Origin: Schistocerca nitens
Taxonomy: Eukaryota; Arthropoda; Insecta; Orthoptera; Acrididae
Assembly: GCF_023898315.1 (NCBI RefSeq)
Contig: NC_064621.1
Location: 533,469,383 to 533,533,382, forward strand
Reading direction: 5' to 3'
Length of the DNA: 64,000 bases
Shown one piece after another: positions 23,190-33,059 of this stretch. The stretch's first letter is position 1. Every line of letters starts with the position of its first letter. The translations under genes and the position numbers were made by a program. The notes below the pieces were generated by a model. The model was given only the letters and a program-made list of their open reading frames with translations. It did no database searches and was not told the origin of the DNA.

Positions 23190-23890
23190 CAGAAGATTAT
23201 GGCTGGCACTTAGGAAGTACTCGAGGATGAACAGCTCACCTTCAAACCGATATTCAGTGATGAAGCAACCTTCCATTTATCTGGGAAGGTTAATCGCCAC
23301 AATCCGAGTGTGGGGTACTAAAAATCCTCATGAAATTGTGGTGCACGAACAAGATCCACCAAAGGTTAATTTTTGTTGCACAAATGTCACAGATGAAGCT
23401 ACATGGGCTGCTTTTCTTCTGTGAGAAGAGTGTGATGGGTACCTCTTACTTTGATACATTGCTGTAATGGTTGTTTCCGTAACTGACTGCTGTTTCTGAG
23501 AATTTCATTTTCCAACAAGGTGGGGCACACCCTCTTGGAGCACTGATGTTTATCACTACCAGAATGATGAACTTACACATTCCTGGATTGGGTGTAGTGT
23601 AGAAGGTGATATAGCTCTGTGCCCTTGCCGCCACCGCCCCCCCCCCACCCCCTCCCTCCACCAAGTTGCCTGACATAAGGCCTTGTGACTTTTTCCTCTG
23701 GGGTACATTAAGCACCATGTTTGATACCCCCACTGCCAAGAATGCTGGAACAGTTCAGTGTGATGACCACTGACAGCATGTTGCTGCATATAAGATATGG
23801 AACAGACATGACTACCGTTTGGCTGTGTGTCACATGACCAGAGGGGTGCTCTGAGAACATTTGTAGAGTGCAAAATACAAACTTGGTGAG
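23190..23890 (+). pseudogene. Decayed DD41D/mariner-like transposase
   Basis: Plus-strand reading gives the catalytic core in order: FSDEATFHLSGKVNRHN (first Asp; about 23250-23305), VWGTKNPHEIVVHE (23310-23350), PKVNFCC, then after a stop FIFQQGGAHP (23500-23530, second Asp changed to Gly), and LFPLGYIKHHV near 23690. The layout is that of insect transposases with a SDEAxFHLxGxVNxxN motif. Loss of the second Asp and multiple stops show a dead copy. A C-rich run at 23638-23648 interrupts the third-Asp region. Confidence 0.7.
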
Positions 23891-24639
23891 TTTACAATTC
23901 TATTCAGACATAAATCATTTGTACACGTAATATTCTGGAAAGTACATAGCTCTGCAGCATCCTTGTGTTGCATTTACTATTACAAATTTAACTACACCCT
24001 TGCCATACACTAAATGGAATAAAACTTTGTGTAACAGTTTGTAGTGTTAATAGCTTACTACGATAGTAATTTAAGCCTCATATCGACAGTGCTTTTTGAA
24101 ATACATGAAGCACATAATATAGAGTTTTCACGAATAAGTAACTTCCTGACAAGTTCGTGCATATTATATGTAAAAGTCTGAGAAGAAGTTTGATAATGTT
24201 TCTAGTCTTTCAACAATGTAGCAAAACAATCTTCTGTAAAATACTTTATTTTAGAAAATAATTTTCATTTTAATGACATTGATTTATGTTAAATAATGCC
24301 AATTTTCTTGTTTTTATTGTCAGAGTGGGTGGGGGACCAAAAGTAGTGGAAAACTGTGAATTGTAAGAAGCCAGTTTATGGTACTCTTGACTTATAAAAT
24401 GTAGTACAGTAGTTCACACATTTAAAGAAGGGATTAATTTGTTTTTATGTTTCATCTGAAACATTTTATTTAATACTTTTGTCCAAAGTAACTTGATAAC
24501 TGGATGGATTCAAGACACAAAATGTGGGCACATGTGAATCAAAATAATAAGAAAAGTTCAGCTTGGAACATCAACAACATTACAATATATTCTCTCCCTA
24601 CACATAGCCTAGGTATCCCTATCCTTCCTTTGACTCACT
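23891..24639. other. Intronic sequence, nothing recognised
   Basis: AT-rich, with no coding signal, array or terminal repeat recognised. Confidence 0.5.
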
Positions 24640-24850
24640 ATGGAGTTGCAGACTGGCCAGAGTTTCCAGAGACAGCAGTCATGTGTGCGTGAGGAATGCC
24701 TGCTTGTGCGAATGTATGTGTGTTTTCCTTTGTTTCCTGAAGAAGGCTTTGGCCAAAAGCTCAATGTGTAACAGACTTCTCATTGTGCCTGTTTGCAACT
24801 CAACACATCATCTTTACAGTGAGTAGAAATCTATCCTTTTCATAATATTG
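24640..24850 (+). repeat. Fragment of a dispersed insect repeat (Penelope-like 3' region?)
   Basis: The string TCCTGAAGAAGGCTTTGGCC followed by AAAAGCTCAATGTGTAACAG and then CAACTCAACACATCATCTTT is one I recognise as a common dispersed repeat of insect genomes. I associate it with the noncoding 3' part of Penelope-like RT elements such as the RT fragment at 60400-61020. No coding part is present here. The family link is from memory. Confidence 0.45.
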
Positions 24851-25151
24851 TTAAAATTATACAAGAGATTTTTTGCATGCATTGGGTCTGTGAGCAGTAT
24901 TGCAATCGGGAGTTCAAGGGAGGGTCAGTGCTGGGCTCTTGTTGTGATTGGATTTCTCACACTGGGCTCTGTAAAAATATATTAATTATAAGCAGTCATG
25001 AAATTTCGGAGACTGAAACATATCTGAACGTGTTTAAGAATGGATGTAAATGGCTATTATGTAAATATTGTATTTTTTGTGCAAATTATGACTGATTCAA
25101 ATAAATAAAATTCCTTGTGGCATACCATGCAACTGTAACCGAGAACTTATA

Positions 25152-25729
25152 CAGGGTGTTTGGAAATTCCCATTACATACATCTAGGACTTGTGGAGGAG
25201 AGTGAGTACATAATATTTTGAATAGGAACTCATGTCCAGAAACATACCATTTCTGTTCTATGTTGGTTTCAATTCAGATGTGTAACATGTCCATGTCTGC
25301 TGAGGTAAAGAGAAAAGTCTCAGAGTTGCTTGTCCTGGTACACAGTAGGGTAGACAGGATAACGTGTACTACATCAGTCACCTGATGTCACTTAATGTCT
25401 GCTTTGCTGCGAGACCTGTTCCAAGCCTGTGAGTCTCTGATACAGTAATGATGTAGACAAACAATGTTTAAGTGTTAATACAAACAAATGTGCTTAAGTG
25501 ATAAATGGATGTTTCATTACATTTCCTGTCGAATTGTTACCTAATAACTGTACCGTGTCACGCCTAATTCAATTCGTCAAGCAGAAGTGGGCGAGTTAAA
25601 CATCTGAATTGAAAGCGTCATACAACAGGAATGGTATTTTTCCAGACATGGCTTCCTATTCAAAATATTACGTACTCACTCCCCTCTACAAGTCCTAGAA
25701 GTTTGTAACGGGAATTTCTGTACACCCTG
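25152..25729. mobile_element. Non-coding MITE with about 135-bp terminal inverted repeats
   Basis: A 578-bp element bounded by TA on both sides (25150-25151 and 25730-25731). The left arm 25152-25286 starts CAGGGTGTTTGGAAATTCCC. The right arm 25595-25729, reversed, starts CAGGGTGTACAGAAATTCCC. Both continue in parallel through CTAGGACTTGT, GAGTGAGTAC, ATATTTTGAATAGGAA and TTCAATTCAGATGT. The unique centre is about 308 bp with no frame. TA targets and CAGGG ends point to mobilisation by a Tc1/mariner-superfamily transposase. Confidence 0.88.
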
Positions 25730-26311
25730 TAGTTCAAAGTGAACATTCACAAGGCACTGTGCGAGCATCAGAACCATGGAAATTTGCATGTATTTTGGGT
25801 GAAAACCTTCAACTGGCTACTGGGGAATGTATGTGTTGTACGTGCGAATGCTGTATTCCAAACTGTATATAGTGTGAAATTGGTGGCATAAATTTGTATT
25901 TAAAAGTGACAACATATCATAGTTTTCTTTCAAAAAATTTCACTCATTTGGGTGTCAGCCAGACCAGGAACTTGAAATCATTTTTGCACCCTGTCGACAC
26001 ATGTAGTGTGGTTAGTATTTCTAACAGTTTTTCTTGTCGAGAACCTTGTGCCAGGGTGTCTATGAAGGATTGACTTAAAGGTGGGTGAACAATTTCTTAT
26101 GCAGGACTACATATCATGCTACCACAACTGTGTTGCTACATTGTTGACTTGCAGCCCATTCATACTCTTCACAACACTTAGAAAAGAGAACTCTCCAATG
26201 GACATACAAGTATGTTTCGTATCACTGGACATCCAGTAGATAGTAGTGCTTTTTTCCTAACAATTTCTTGTCAACTGTGGAGAATGTTACTGACACAATC
26301 TGTTTGGATAT

Positions 26312-26692
26312 GGGGCAGTCAAATGAAAACAAGACAGATGGAAGAAAGGAAGTATAATGTTTATTATTTCAAGAGTAATCACCATAACTGTTAACACATT
26401 TATTCCACTGTCAGACAGGATGGTCAATGCCTTCATAGAAAAATGTTTGCAGCTGCTTGCCGAATCATGTTTGTATGCAGACGTGCACCTCTTTGTACAA
26501 AGCAGATAAATTGTATGGAGGTTTTGTAAGGGCTTCTTTATGAAACTTCTGCAAAGTACTTGAAACAAACTCAGCAACATGTGGGCAGGTCCACAGTGGG
26601 ATAAATGTATTAATAGTTATGGCTATACTTTTAAAATAATGAACAGTCTACTTATTTTTGTTCCATCTGTCTCTTTTTCATTTGACAGCCCC
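26312..26692. mobile_element. MITE with about 98-bp terminal inverted repeats
   Basis: The left arm (GGGGCAGTCAAATGAAAAC...) at 26312-26409 is the reverse complement of about 26595-26692, with scattered mismatches and small differences. The shared interior includes CCATCTGTC and CAGTGG.ATAAATGT. The 185-bp centre may derive from a mariner-type transposase gene, but no frame survives. TATAT-like sequence lies on both sides, so the exact target duplication is unclear. Confidence 0.8.
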
Positions 26693-26831
26693 TTATATTA
26701 TGAATTCACTGCTTTGATAGAACTACTAAGTTTTGATCTGGCAAAATGGGTTACTAATTTAGAACAGCTAATAATTATAATGGACCCAAAGAGTGAGATG
26801 CTAATCTATGGAAACAGGTTCAAGACATGTA

Positions 26832-28183
26832 CAGGGTGGCGCAGATGGATCGGGTGGTTTTAAAATACTTGTCAAACTGTCAATTGTAAAGGTATTGGAT
26901 TGAAATAAAGTGCAAAACGTGTAGTTACAATGGAAGTTTATTAACAAAAAAATAGTAATGTTAGTTTTTAAAAATTACATCCATCAAATGCCCTCCTTCT
27001 CGAGCGACGCATTCTTGGAGTCGGTCCTTAACGTTCCGCATTGCCCGCTCAAGCACATCACCAGGAATTGATGTGATTTCGGTGTGAATTGCTGCCTTCA
27101 ACTCCTGAATGGTCCGGGGTTTGTTCATGTAGACCCTTGCTTTTAAATAGCCCCATAAGAAAAAGTCACATACCGTGAGGTCCGGTGAGCGAGGGGGCCA
27201 ATGGACATCTCCATTACGGGAAATCAAACGGCCAGGGAACAGAGCGCGTACAGCTTGCATTGATATCCTAGCGGTATGTGCAGTTGCCCCGTCTTGTTGG
27301 AACCACATATTGCCCATGTCGTAATTGTTCTCTTCAAGTTGTGGGAGAAGAAAATCTTCAATCATGTTCACATAACGCTGCGAATTAACAGTAACCGCCT
27401 GCTCCCTTTCATTTTCAAAAAAGTAAGGACCAATTATCCCTACCTTAGAAACCCCACACCAAACCGTCACTTTGTCACTATGGAGAGGCCGTTGGTGTAG
27501 ATCTCTTGGGTTAGTGTCGGCCCAGTAACGGCAATTTTGCTTGTTTACGTATCCGTTAATGTGAAAGTGAGCCTCGTCAGACATCATGATAATCAGGTTT
27601 ACATCTTCCAATAACTCCAACATCTGTTGGCTAAACTGAAGCCTTTGAAGATGGTCTGTTGGGAGAATCTTCTGTACCAACAGGATTTTATAGGGGTGGA
27701 ATTTCAGTTCTTCGTTAAGAATCCTTTGAAGGCTCCGACGTGACATTCCAAGAGCTTGAGCACGACGTCTCGTTGATCGACGTGGGCTCGCAGTGACATC
27801 GCGTCTCACACGCTCCACGTTCTCAGGCGTTGTTATTGTTGGCGGTCTAGGCGTCCATTTTGGAGCACATGAACCAGTAATGCAGAAATTATGCACCCAA
27901 CTCAATATCGTATCTCGCTTAGGAACACTACCGCGAGGTGGGATGTTGAAACGCCGGCGAAAGGCATGCGTCACAGCAACAATTGACTCGTTATTGCGTA
28001 TGAACTCTTCCACTGCGAAAACACGATGCTCAACGGACCACGTAGCCATCGCGACTGACTGCCAGCCTGCAACTGAAACTTCCCGTCCCCCCCCACCACA
28101 GGACGAAGTCGCCGAACACCTGGCTCCCCCCCTCCAGACGTACAGTCCACTTCAAAACCACCCGATCCATCTGCGCCACCCTG
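26832..28183 (-). mobile_element. DD41D (rosa-like) Tc1/mariner transposon, apparently intact
   Basis: A 1352-bp element flanked by TA (26830-26831 and 28184-28185), with perfect 30-bp terminal inverted repeats starting CAGGGTGGCGCAGATGGATC. The left arm is 26832-26861 and the right arm is 28154-28183. One uninterrupted transposase gene fills 26961-28049. It lies within PIH1D1 intron 1, in the same orientation as the gene. Perfect terminal repeats and an open frame indicate a recent insertion. Confidence 0.95.
26961..28049 (-). CDS. DD41D mariner-superfamily transposase, 362 aa
   Basis: The protein starts MATWSVEHRVFAVEEFIRNN, a DUF4817-type N-terminal helix-turn-helix common in insect transposases. 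A second HTH follows (RRRAQALGMSRRSLQRIL). The catalytic core shows MMSDEAHFHINGYVNKQN (first Asp), VWCGVS, FQQDGATAHTA (second Asp, plus-strand codon 27291-27293) and WPPRSPDLTVCDFFLWGYLK (third Asp, 27165-27167). Forty-one residues separate the last two Asp, which defines the DD41D class first known from rosa elements of fruit flies. The C-terminal helices end GGHLMDVIFKN. There are no stops. Related dead copies occur at 22125-22593 and 23190-23890. Confidence 0.95.
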   Translation of the reverse strand: MATWSVEHRVFAVEEFIRNNESIVAVTHAFRRRFNIPPRGSVPKRDTILSWVHNFCITGSCAPKWTPRPPTITTPENVERVRRDVTASPRRSTRRRAQALGMSRRSLQRILNEELKFHPYKILLVQKILPTDHLQRLQFSQQMLELLEDVNLIIMMSDEAHFHINGYVNKQNCRYWADTNPRDLHQRPLHSDKVTVWCGVSKVGIIGPYFFENEREQAVTVNSQRYVNMIEDFLLPQLEENNYDMGNMWFQQDGATAHTARISMQAVRALFPGRLISRNGDVHWPPRSPDLTVCDFFLWGYLKARVYMNKPRTIQELKAAIHTEITSIPGDVLERAMRNVKDRLQECVAREGGHLMDVIFKN

Positions 28184-28627
28184 TACTAGAACACAGAAAC
28201 AGACAGATTTTAGTTGAATGCAGCAGCCATAAAAAATAGTTACATGCAGGCCCAACTAATATGAGAAAGGAAATTGTTATTCCAGAATACATTTTTCAGA
28301 TGTACTGAGTAGCTACAATCAGATATATCACCATCAAGGTTATGGCATATAAATTTCATGATGGTTACCAAGTCGACTGTACATCTTTTGCAATGTTTCC
28401 AGGAAAGCACATTGCTATCCTGGATGTACACTTGAAAGACGATGGACTATTCTAAGTGCAAGGAAAGCTTCATGTAACATATCATTGTTTGCTTAATCTG
28501 TAGCAAAACCAGACTTACACCTGTCAAGATGGCAGCTCTGCCATGTTTCAAGTTATTAGCACCATTAATACTGCTACTTAAGCACACCAATACAGTATGA
28601 CACTATCAAATTAATTCTGTGGACATA
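28184..28627. other. Intronic spacer between two transposons
   Basis: No feature was recognised. It separates the DD41D element from the second Tc1-like copy. Confidence 0.5.
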
Positions 28628-30049
28628 CACTCCTGGAAATTGAAATAAGAACACCGTGAATTCATTGTCCCAGGAAGGGGAAACTTTATTGACACATTCC
28701 TGGGGTCAGATACATCACATGATCACACTGACAGAACCACAGGCACATAGACACAGGCAACAGAGCATGCACAATGTCGGCACTAGTACAGTGTATATCC
28801 ACCTTTTGCAGCAATGCAGGCTGCTATTCTCCCATGGAGACGATCGTAGAGATGCTGGATGTAGTCCTGTGGAACGGCTTGCCATGCCATTTCCACCTGG
28901 CGCCTCAGTTGGACCAGCGTTCGTGCTGGACGTGCAGACCGCATGAGACGACGCTTCATCCAGTCCCAAACATGCTCAATGGGGGACAGATCCGGAGATC
29001 TTGCTGGCCAGGGTAGTTGACTTACACCTTCTAGAGCACGTTGGGTGGCATGGGATACATGCGGACGTGCATTGTCCTGTTGGAGCAGCCAGTTCCCTTG
29101 CCGGTCTAGGAATGGTAGAACGATGGGTTCGATGACGGTTTGGATGTACCGTGCACTATTCAGTGTCCCCTCAACGATCACCAGTGGTGTACGGCCAGTG
29201 TAGGAGATCGCTCCCCACACCATGATGCCGGGTGTTGGCCCTGTGTGCCTCGGTCGTATGCAGTCCTGATTGTGGCGCTCACCTGCACGGCGCCAAACAC
29301 GCATACGACCATCATTGGCACCAAGGCAGAAGCGACTCTCATCGCTGAAGACGACACGTCTCCATTCGTCCCTCCATTCACGCCTGTCGCGACACCACTG
29401 GAGGCGGGCTGCACGATGTTGGGGCGTGAGCGGAAGACGGCCTAACGGTGTGCGGGACCGTAGCCCAGCTTCATGGAGACGGTTGCGAATGGTCCTCGCC
29501 GATACCCCAGGAGCAACAGTGTCCCTAATTTGCTGGGAAGTGGCGGTGCGGTCCCCTACGGCACTGCGTAGGATCCTACGGTCTTGGCGTGCATCCGTGC
29601 GTCGCTGCGGTCCGGTCCCAGGTCGACGGGCACGTGCACCTTCCGCCGACCACTGGCGACAACATCGATGTACTGTGGAGACCTCACGCCCCACGTGTTG
29701 AGCAATTCGGCGGTACGTCCACCCGGCCTCCCGCATGCCCACTATACGCCCTCTCTCAAAGTCCGTCAACTGCACATACGGTTCACGTCCACGCTGTCGC
29801 GGCATGCTACCAGTGTTAAAGACTGCGATGGAGCTCCGTATGCCACGGCAAACTGGCTGACACTGACGGCGGCGGTGCACAAATGCTGCGCAGCTAGCGC
29901 CATTCGACGGCCAACACCGCGGTTCCTGGTGTGTCCGCTGTGCCGTGCGTGTGATCATTGCTTGTACAGCCCTCTCGCAGTGTCCGGAGCAAGTATGGTG
30001 GGTCTGACACACCGGTGTCAATGTGTTCTTTTTTCCATTTCCAGGAGTG
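28628..30049 (-). mobile_element. Tc1-like transposon, copy 2, apparently intact
   Basis: A 1422-bp element flanked by TA (28626-28627 and 30050-30051). It has the same CACTCCTGGAAA ends and the same length as copy 1 at 15145-16566, but lies in the opposite orientation 12.1 kb away. Transposase frame 28783-29805 is open. The two sequences look nearly identical over their whole length. Confidence 0.95.
28783..29805 (-). CDS. Tc1-like transposase (copy 2), 340 aa
   Basis: The ATG at 29805 (MPRQ) gives 340 residues with the same architecture as copy 1: paired helix-turn-helix units, VVFSDESRF, LLQQDNARPH and SPDLSPIEHVWDWM, with the DD32E spacing. Differences by eye are CR to RG at residues 5-6, H to R before MRVW, LLFQQ to WLLQQ, VSR to VSH, GVR to GVS, RRH to RRL and AVK to AAK. 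No catalytic residue is changed. Either copy could supply transposase for both. Confidence 0.94.
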   Translation of the reverse strand: MPRQRGREPYVQLTDFERGRIVGMREAGWTYRRIAQHVGREVSTVHRCCRQWSAEGARARRPGTGPQRRTDARQDRRILRSAVGDRTATSQQIRDTVAPGVSARTIRNRLHEAGLRSRTPLGRLPLTPQHRAARLQWCRDRREWRDEWRRVVFSDESRFCLGANDGRMRVWRRAGERHNQDCIRPRHTGPTPGIMVWGAISYTGRTPLVIVEGTLNSARYIQTVIEPIVLPFLDRQGNWLLQQDNARPHVSHATQRALEGVSQLPWPARSPDLSPIEHVWDWMKRRLMRSARPARTLVQLRRQVEMAWQAVPQDYIQHLYDRLHGRIAACIAAKGGYTLY

Positions 30050-31099
30050 TATGTTACACTAGTTTTGGGTTGGATACACAATTATCTGAATCAATGGAAG
30101 ACATTTATATGCATCTGGTGTCTGGAAATCCATATGTACACGTCAATGAAGACATTAACTGGGACAGTAAGTCCAGTGGATCATCTTAAAATGAGGAAGC
30201 CATGATAACTAAATACTCTTTACCACTGGTAGAAGAATCTCAATGGCTTTCACGCTCTGAATCATGATGGCCATCCAACACATTATCTACAACACAGCAA
30301 AGAAAAGAAGAACATGCAGCATAGAATGAGCATTGTTGCACCTTTCAGCATTATAGAGTGCTCCAAACTTATATCAAATTGGACGGTGATTTGTACGGCT
30401 AACTGGATAATATGATTCATTCACCAAATTTCCAAGCAAAGATGTTTCATGCTGCTAATGAGAAACTGTCTGAATTACGGAATATGTTACCTACCTCACA
30501 GACTCATTATTAGCTTGCCGGGGACAGCATTAAGAGGAAATTCAACACCCGCCATGCAGATTGGTAGGGAGGATGGTGGGCACTTTCAAATGCTAGAACT
30601 GACAAATAACTGAAAGGTAAGTACAAGTACATGGATAGGCTGGTATGTAGGTCAGAGAGCTGACAAGGGCTCCCTCAGAGCTCATTTGTGGCAAGAGAAA
30701 CCCCACCGGCATCTGACACCCCGCACCAACTCTATTACGAGTGAAGACAGTTAAAGAGTAAAGAATGCATTCTAGCAGGAAGATTAATAACAAAGTAAGA
30801 ATGCTAAAAATGTAATGGACATCAGTGGGAGCAAAAATAATAAAATGAGGTGAGAGAAATAATCAGGTCAGAAGGTGAGTGAGGCAGCTGAGGATCCTAA
30901 AGGGTTCTGCAAGTGATGGCTACATCTCCCAAATCCAGCCTGCATCTCCCAAATTCATCCCATCCCTGATCTGTTACAGTGAAAGTGTTTAACGGAGAAG
31001 CAGCACCTGCTATTCATAGGAAAGCTACCCCTAAGATGGATAATAAAGTATGGCAAAAAAAAGGGGCTAAGTGCATCTAAAATCAACTAAAACTGAGAA
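30050..31099. other. PIH1D1 intron 1, unassigned sequence
   Basis: A plus-strand reading at about 30340-30600 (AKMFHAANEKLSELRNMLPT) looks protein-like but matches nothing I can name, and it is broken by stops. No terminal repeats were found. Confidence 0.4.
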
Positions 31100-32560
31100 A
31101 AAAAGGGATGACCAATGCAGCTGCCAAAGGAGGTAGGGTTGATGGTCCCCAGACTCAGCATGTGAGACAAGATTCCCAAGACTAACCACCTTACCCACAC
31201 CTTGAATGTGGTTTAAAACATTATATCTGAGAATAAAAACTGCTTACACAAAGAAAATGTAGAACTGGTTGAACTGTATGGGTATCGTAAACCAATATTA
31301 GAGACAAATATCCAGAAGACTATACTTATCATGGAGAGCCAGATGGACAGGGCATTCCACCATGATGTGAGCTACTCCCTACAAGCACAACACGGGGGTG
31401 AGTCATTACATTAAATGAAACTATAGGTTAATATGGTATGACTGATCTGGTGACACAGGGCAGTGGATTCCTTCTGAGGGTACTGGAAGGAGGACCATTA
31501 TGCACCCGCAGCCTCCTTGAAAGTTCAGAGTTTCTCAGAGGGGGCAGTACCCCACCATGTGTTGTTTCATCTCCAAGTGAGGAGAAGTCTTATTTGCACC
31601 TGCAAATCCACATCTGGAATTGTCAGAGCGAATGTTGGGTAAGTAATCACTTCTCTAGCCAGACGATCGACCAGTTTATTTCCTGGGATAATCACATGAC
31701 TTGAGGGCCAGAGAAAGACAATTGAGCAGGCAGTACAATTGATGTAAGAAAGAGTCATAAATAGCAGATATCAGAAGGTGACAAGGGTAACACTGATCAA
31801 TAGCCTGGAGACTGTTCATGGAATCACTACAAATTAAAATTTTGTCAATGGAGGTAAGTTTAACAAATCATGGAGTTCTGATAATGACTATCAGCCAACC
31901 CTGCAAAAACACTATGTTTCTGGCAACAAATGTTATACCTGACAAGTGGGAAATTTCAGACTATATCCCACCCTATCTATGGTTTTACAGCTGTCAGTAT
32001 AAACCACAGTAGCACCTTAATATTCCTGACAAACTGATACCGAGAGGTCACGGGGGCAATACACTTTAGCTCCTTGGAATAGATTGGTCCCAATTTGTGA
32101 TCTGGGTACTAATCAAGGTGGAGTGTTCAAAAAAACATGGGCAGCACTTTCAAAGGTTATCAAGCAGAGATCCCCGCAGAGGAGGTGCATTCCAATTGCT
32201 AATCCCATCCAATGGTTGATGTCGGGGGGGGGCGTTCAATGCGACTTGTATGCAGAAAGAATTTGATAAGTTGGGTGATTATGAAATTATCGAAACTGAG
32301 GAGGGAATATATCCACTTTAGCAAGGAGACTGTCTATGGCAGTAGCCTGGAAGGCGTCAGCAGCCAGTTTTACCCCACAATGATTGGCTGTGTCCAACAG
32401 TTTCAAAGCTGAAGTGCCACTGAGCCATAAATATGGCAGCCATAGTAAAACTGGGACAAGACCAGGGCCTAGCCTAATTGGGTCAAGGCTCTGTCCCAAT
32501 AAATATGGAGGAAAGTGATGATGACAATGACAACGGGACAACGGTGATTGGTTTAAAGGG
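31100..32560 (-). mobile_element. I-like LINE remnant: RT C-terminus and RNase H
   Basis: On the minus strand, RT C-terminal sequence SALKLLDTANHCGVKLAADAF lies at 32380-32450. It matches the LDPxHHxGxRLATGAF block of jockey/I-group LINEs. RNase H sequence IVFLWPSSHVIIPGNKLVDRLAREV follows at about 31640-31730. RNase H after RT is diagnostic of I-group elements. Frames are short and broken. Limits are approximate. Confidence 0.6.
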
Positions 32561-33059
32561 ATTAAACATCTAGGTTACCAATCCCTTGTTGCACTGATAA
32601 TTCATAAAATAATGTGGGAAGAGAAAAGGGGAATTGACAGCTCCAGGGTCTGTGACATTATGGTTGTCATTGAAAATTTGCATGCAGTTGCTTACTTATG
32701 GCAGATGGCTGGCCAGTAGAAGATAATCCAATAAGGATCATCATAGCCAGCAGTACAATAATGGGTGAGAAAATTAAGACTATAAGTACTAGAGAATCAA
32801 CTAGTTTGAACTATCAGAGAAATAAAATAAATACATAAAAAACTTGAAAATGCATGACAGTGCTGAGGTAGAAAGTAATTGTAGGTGGTTTGGGTCACCC
32901 ATCGCACCAAGAGGTACTCACACGACATCCATGACCGAGACCCAATATTGAGCTACAGTACATTTTATTATAAAATCCACTTTCCCTCATGAAATTTATG
33001 ACTTTCATAGTTGCTATCTCATCCTCCCCAAGTATCTGAGATAGGGAGGTAGCCATATG
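32561..33059. other. Intronic or decayed LINE sequence, nothing specific
   Basis: No motif was recognised. It probably belongs to the decayed LINE cluster around it. Confidence 0.35.
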
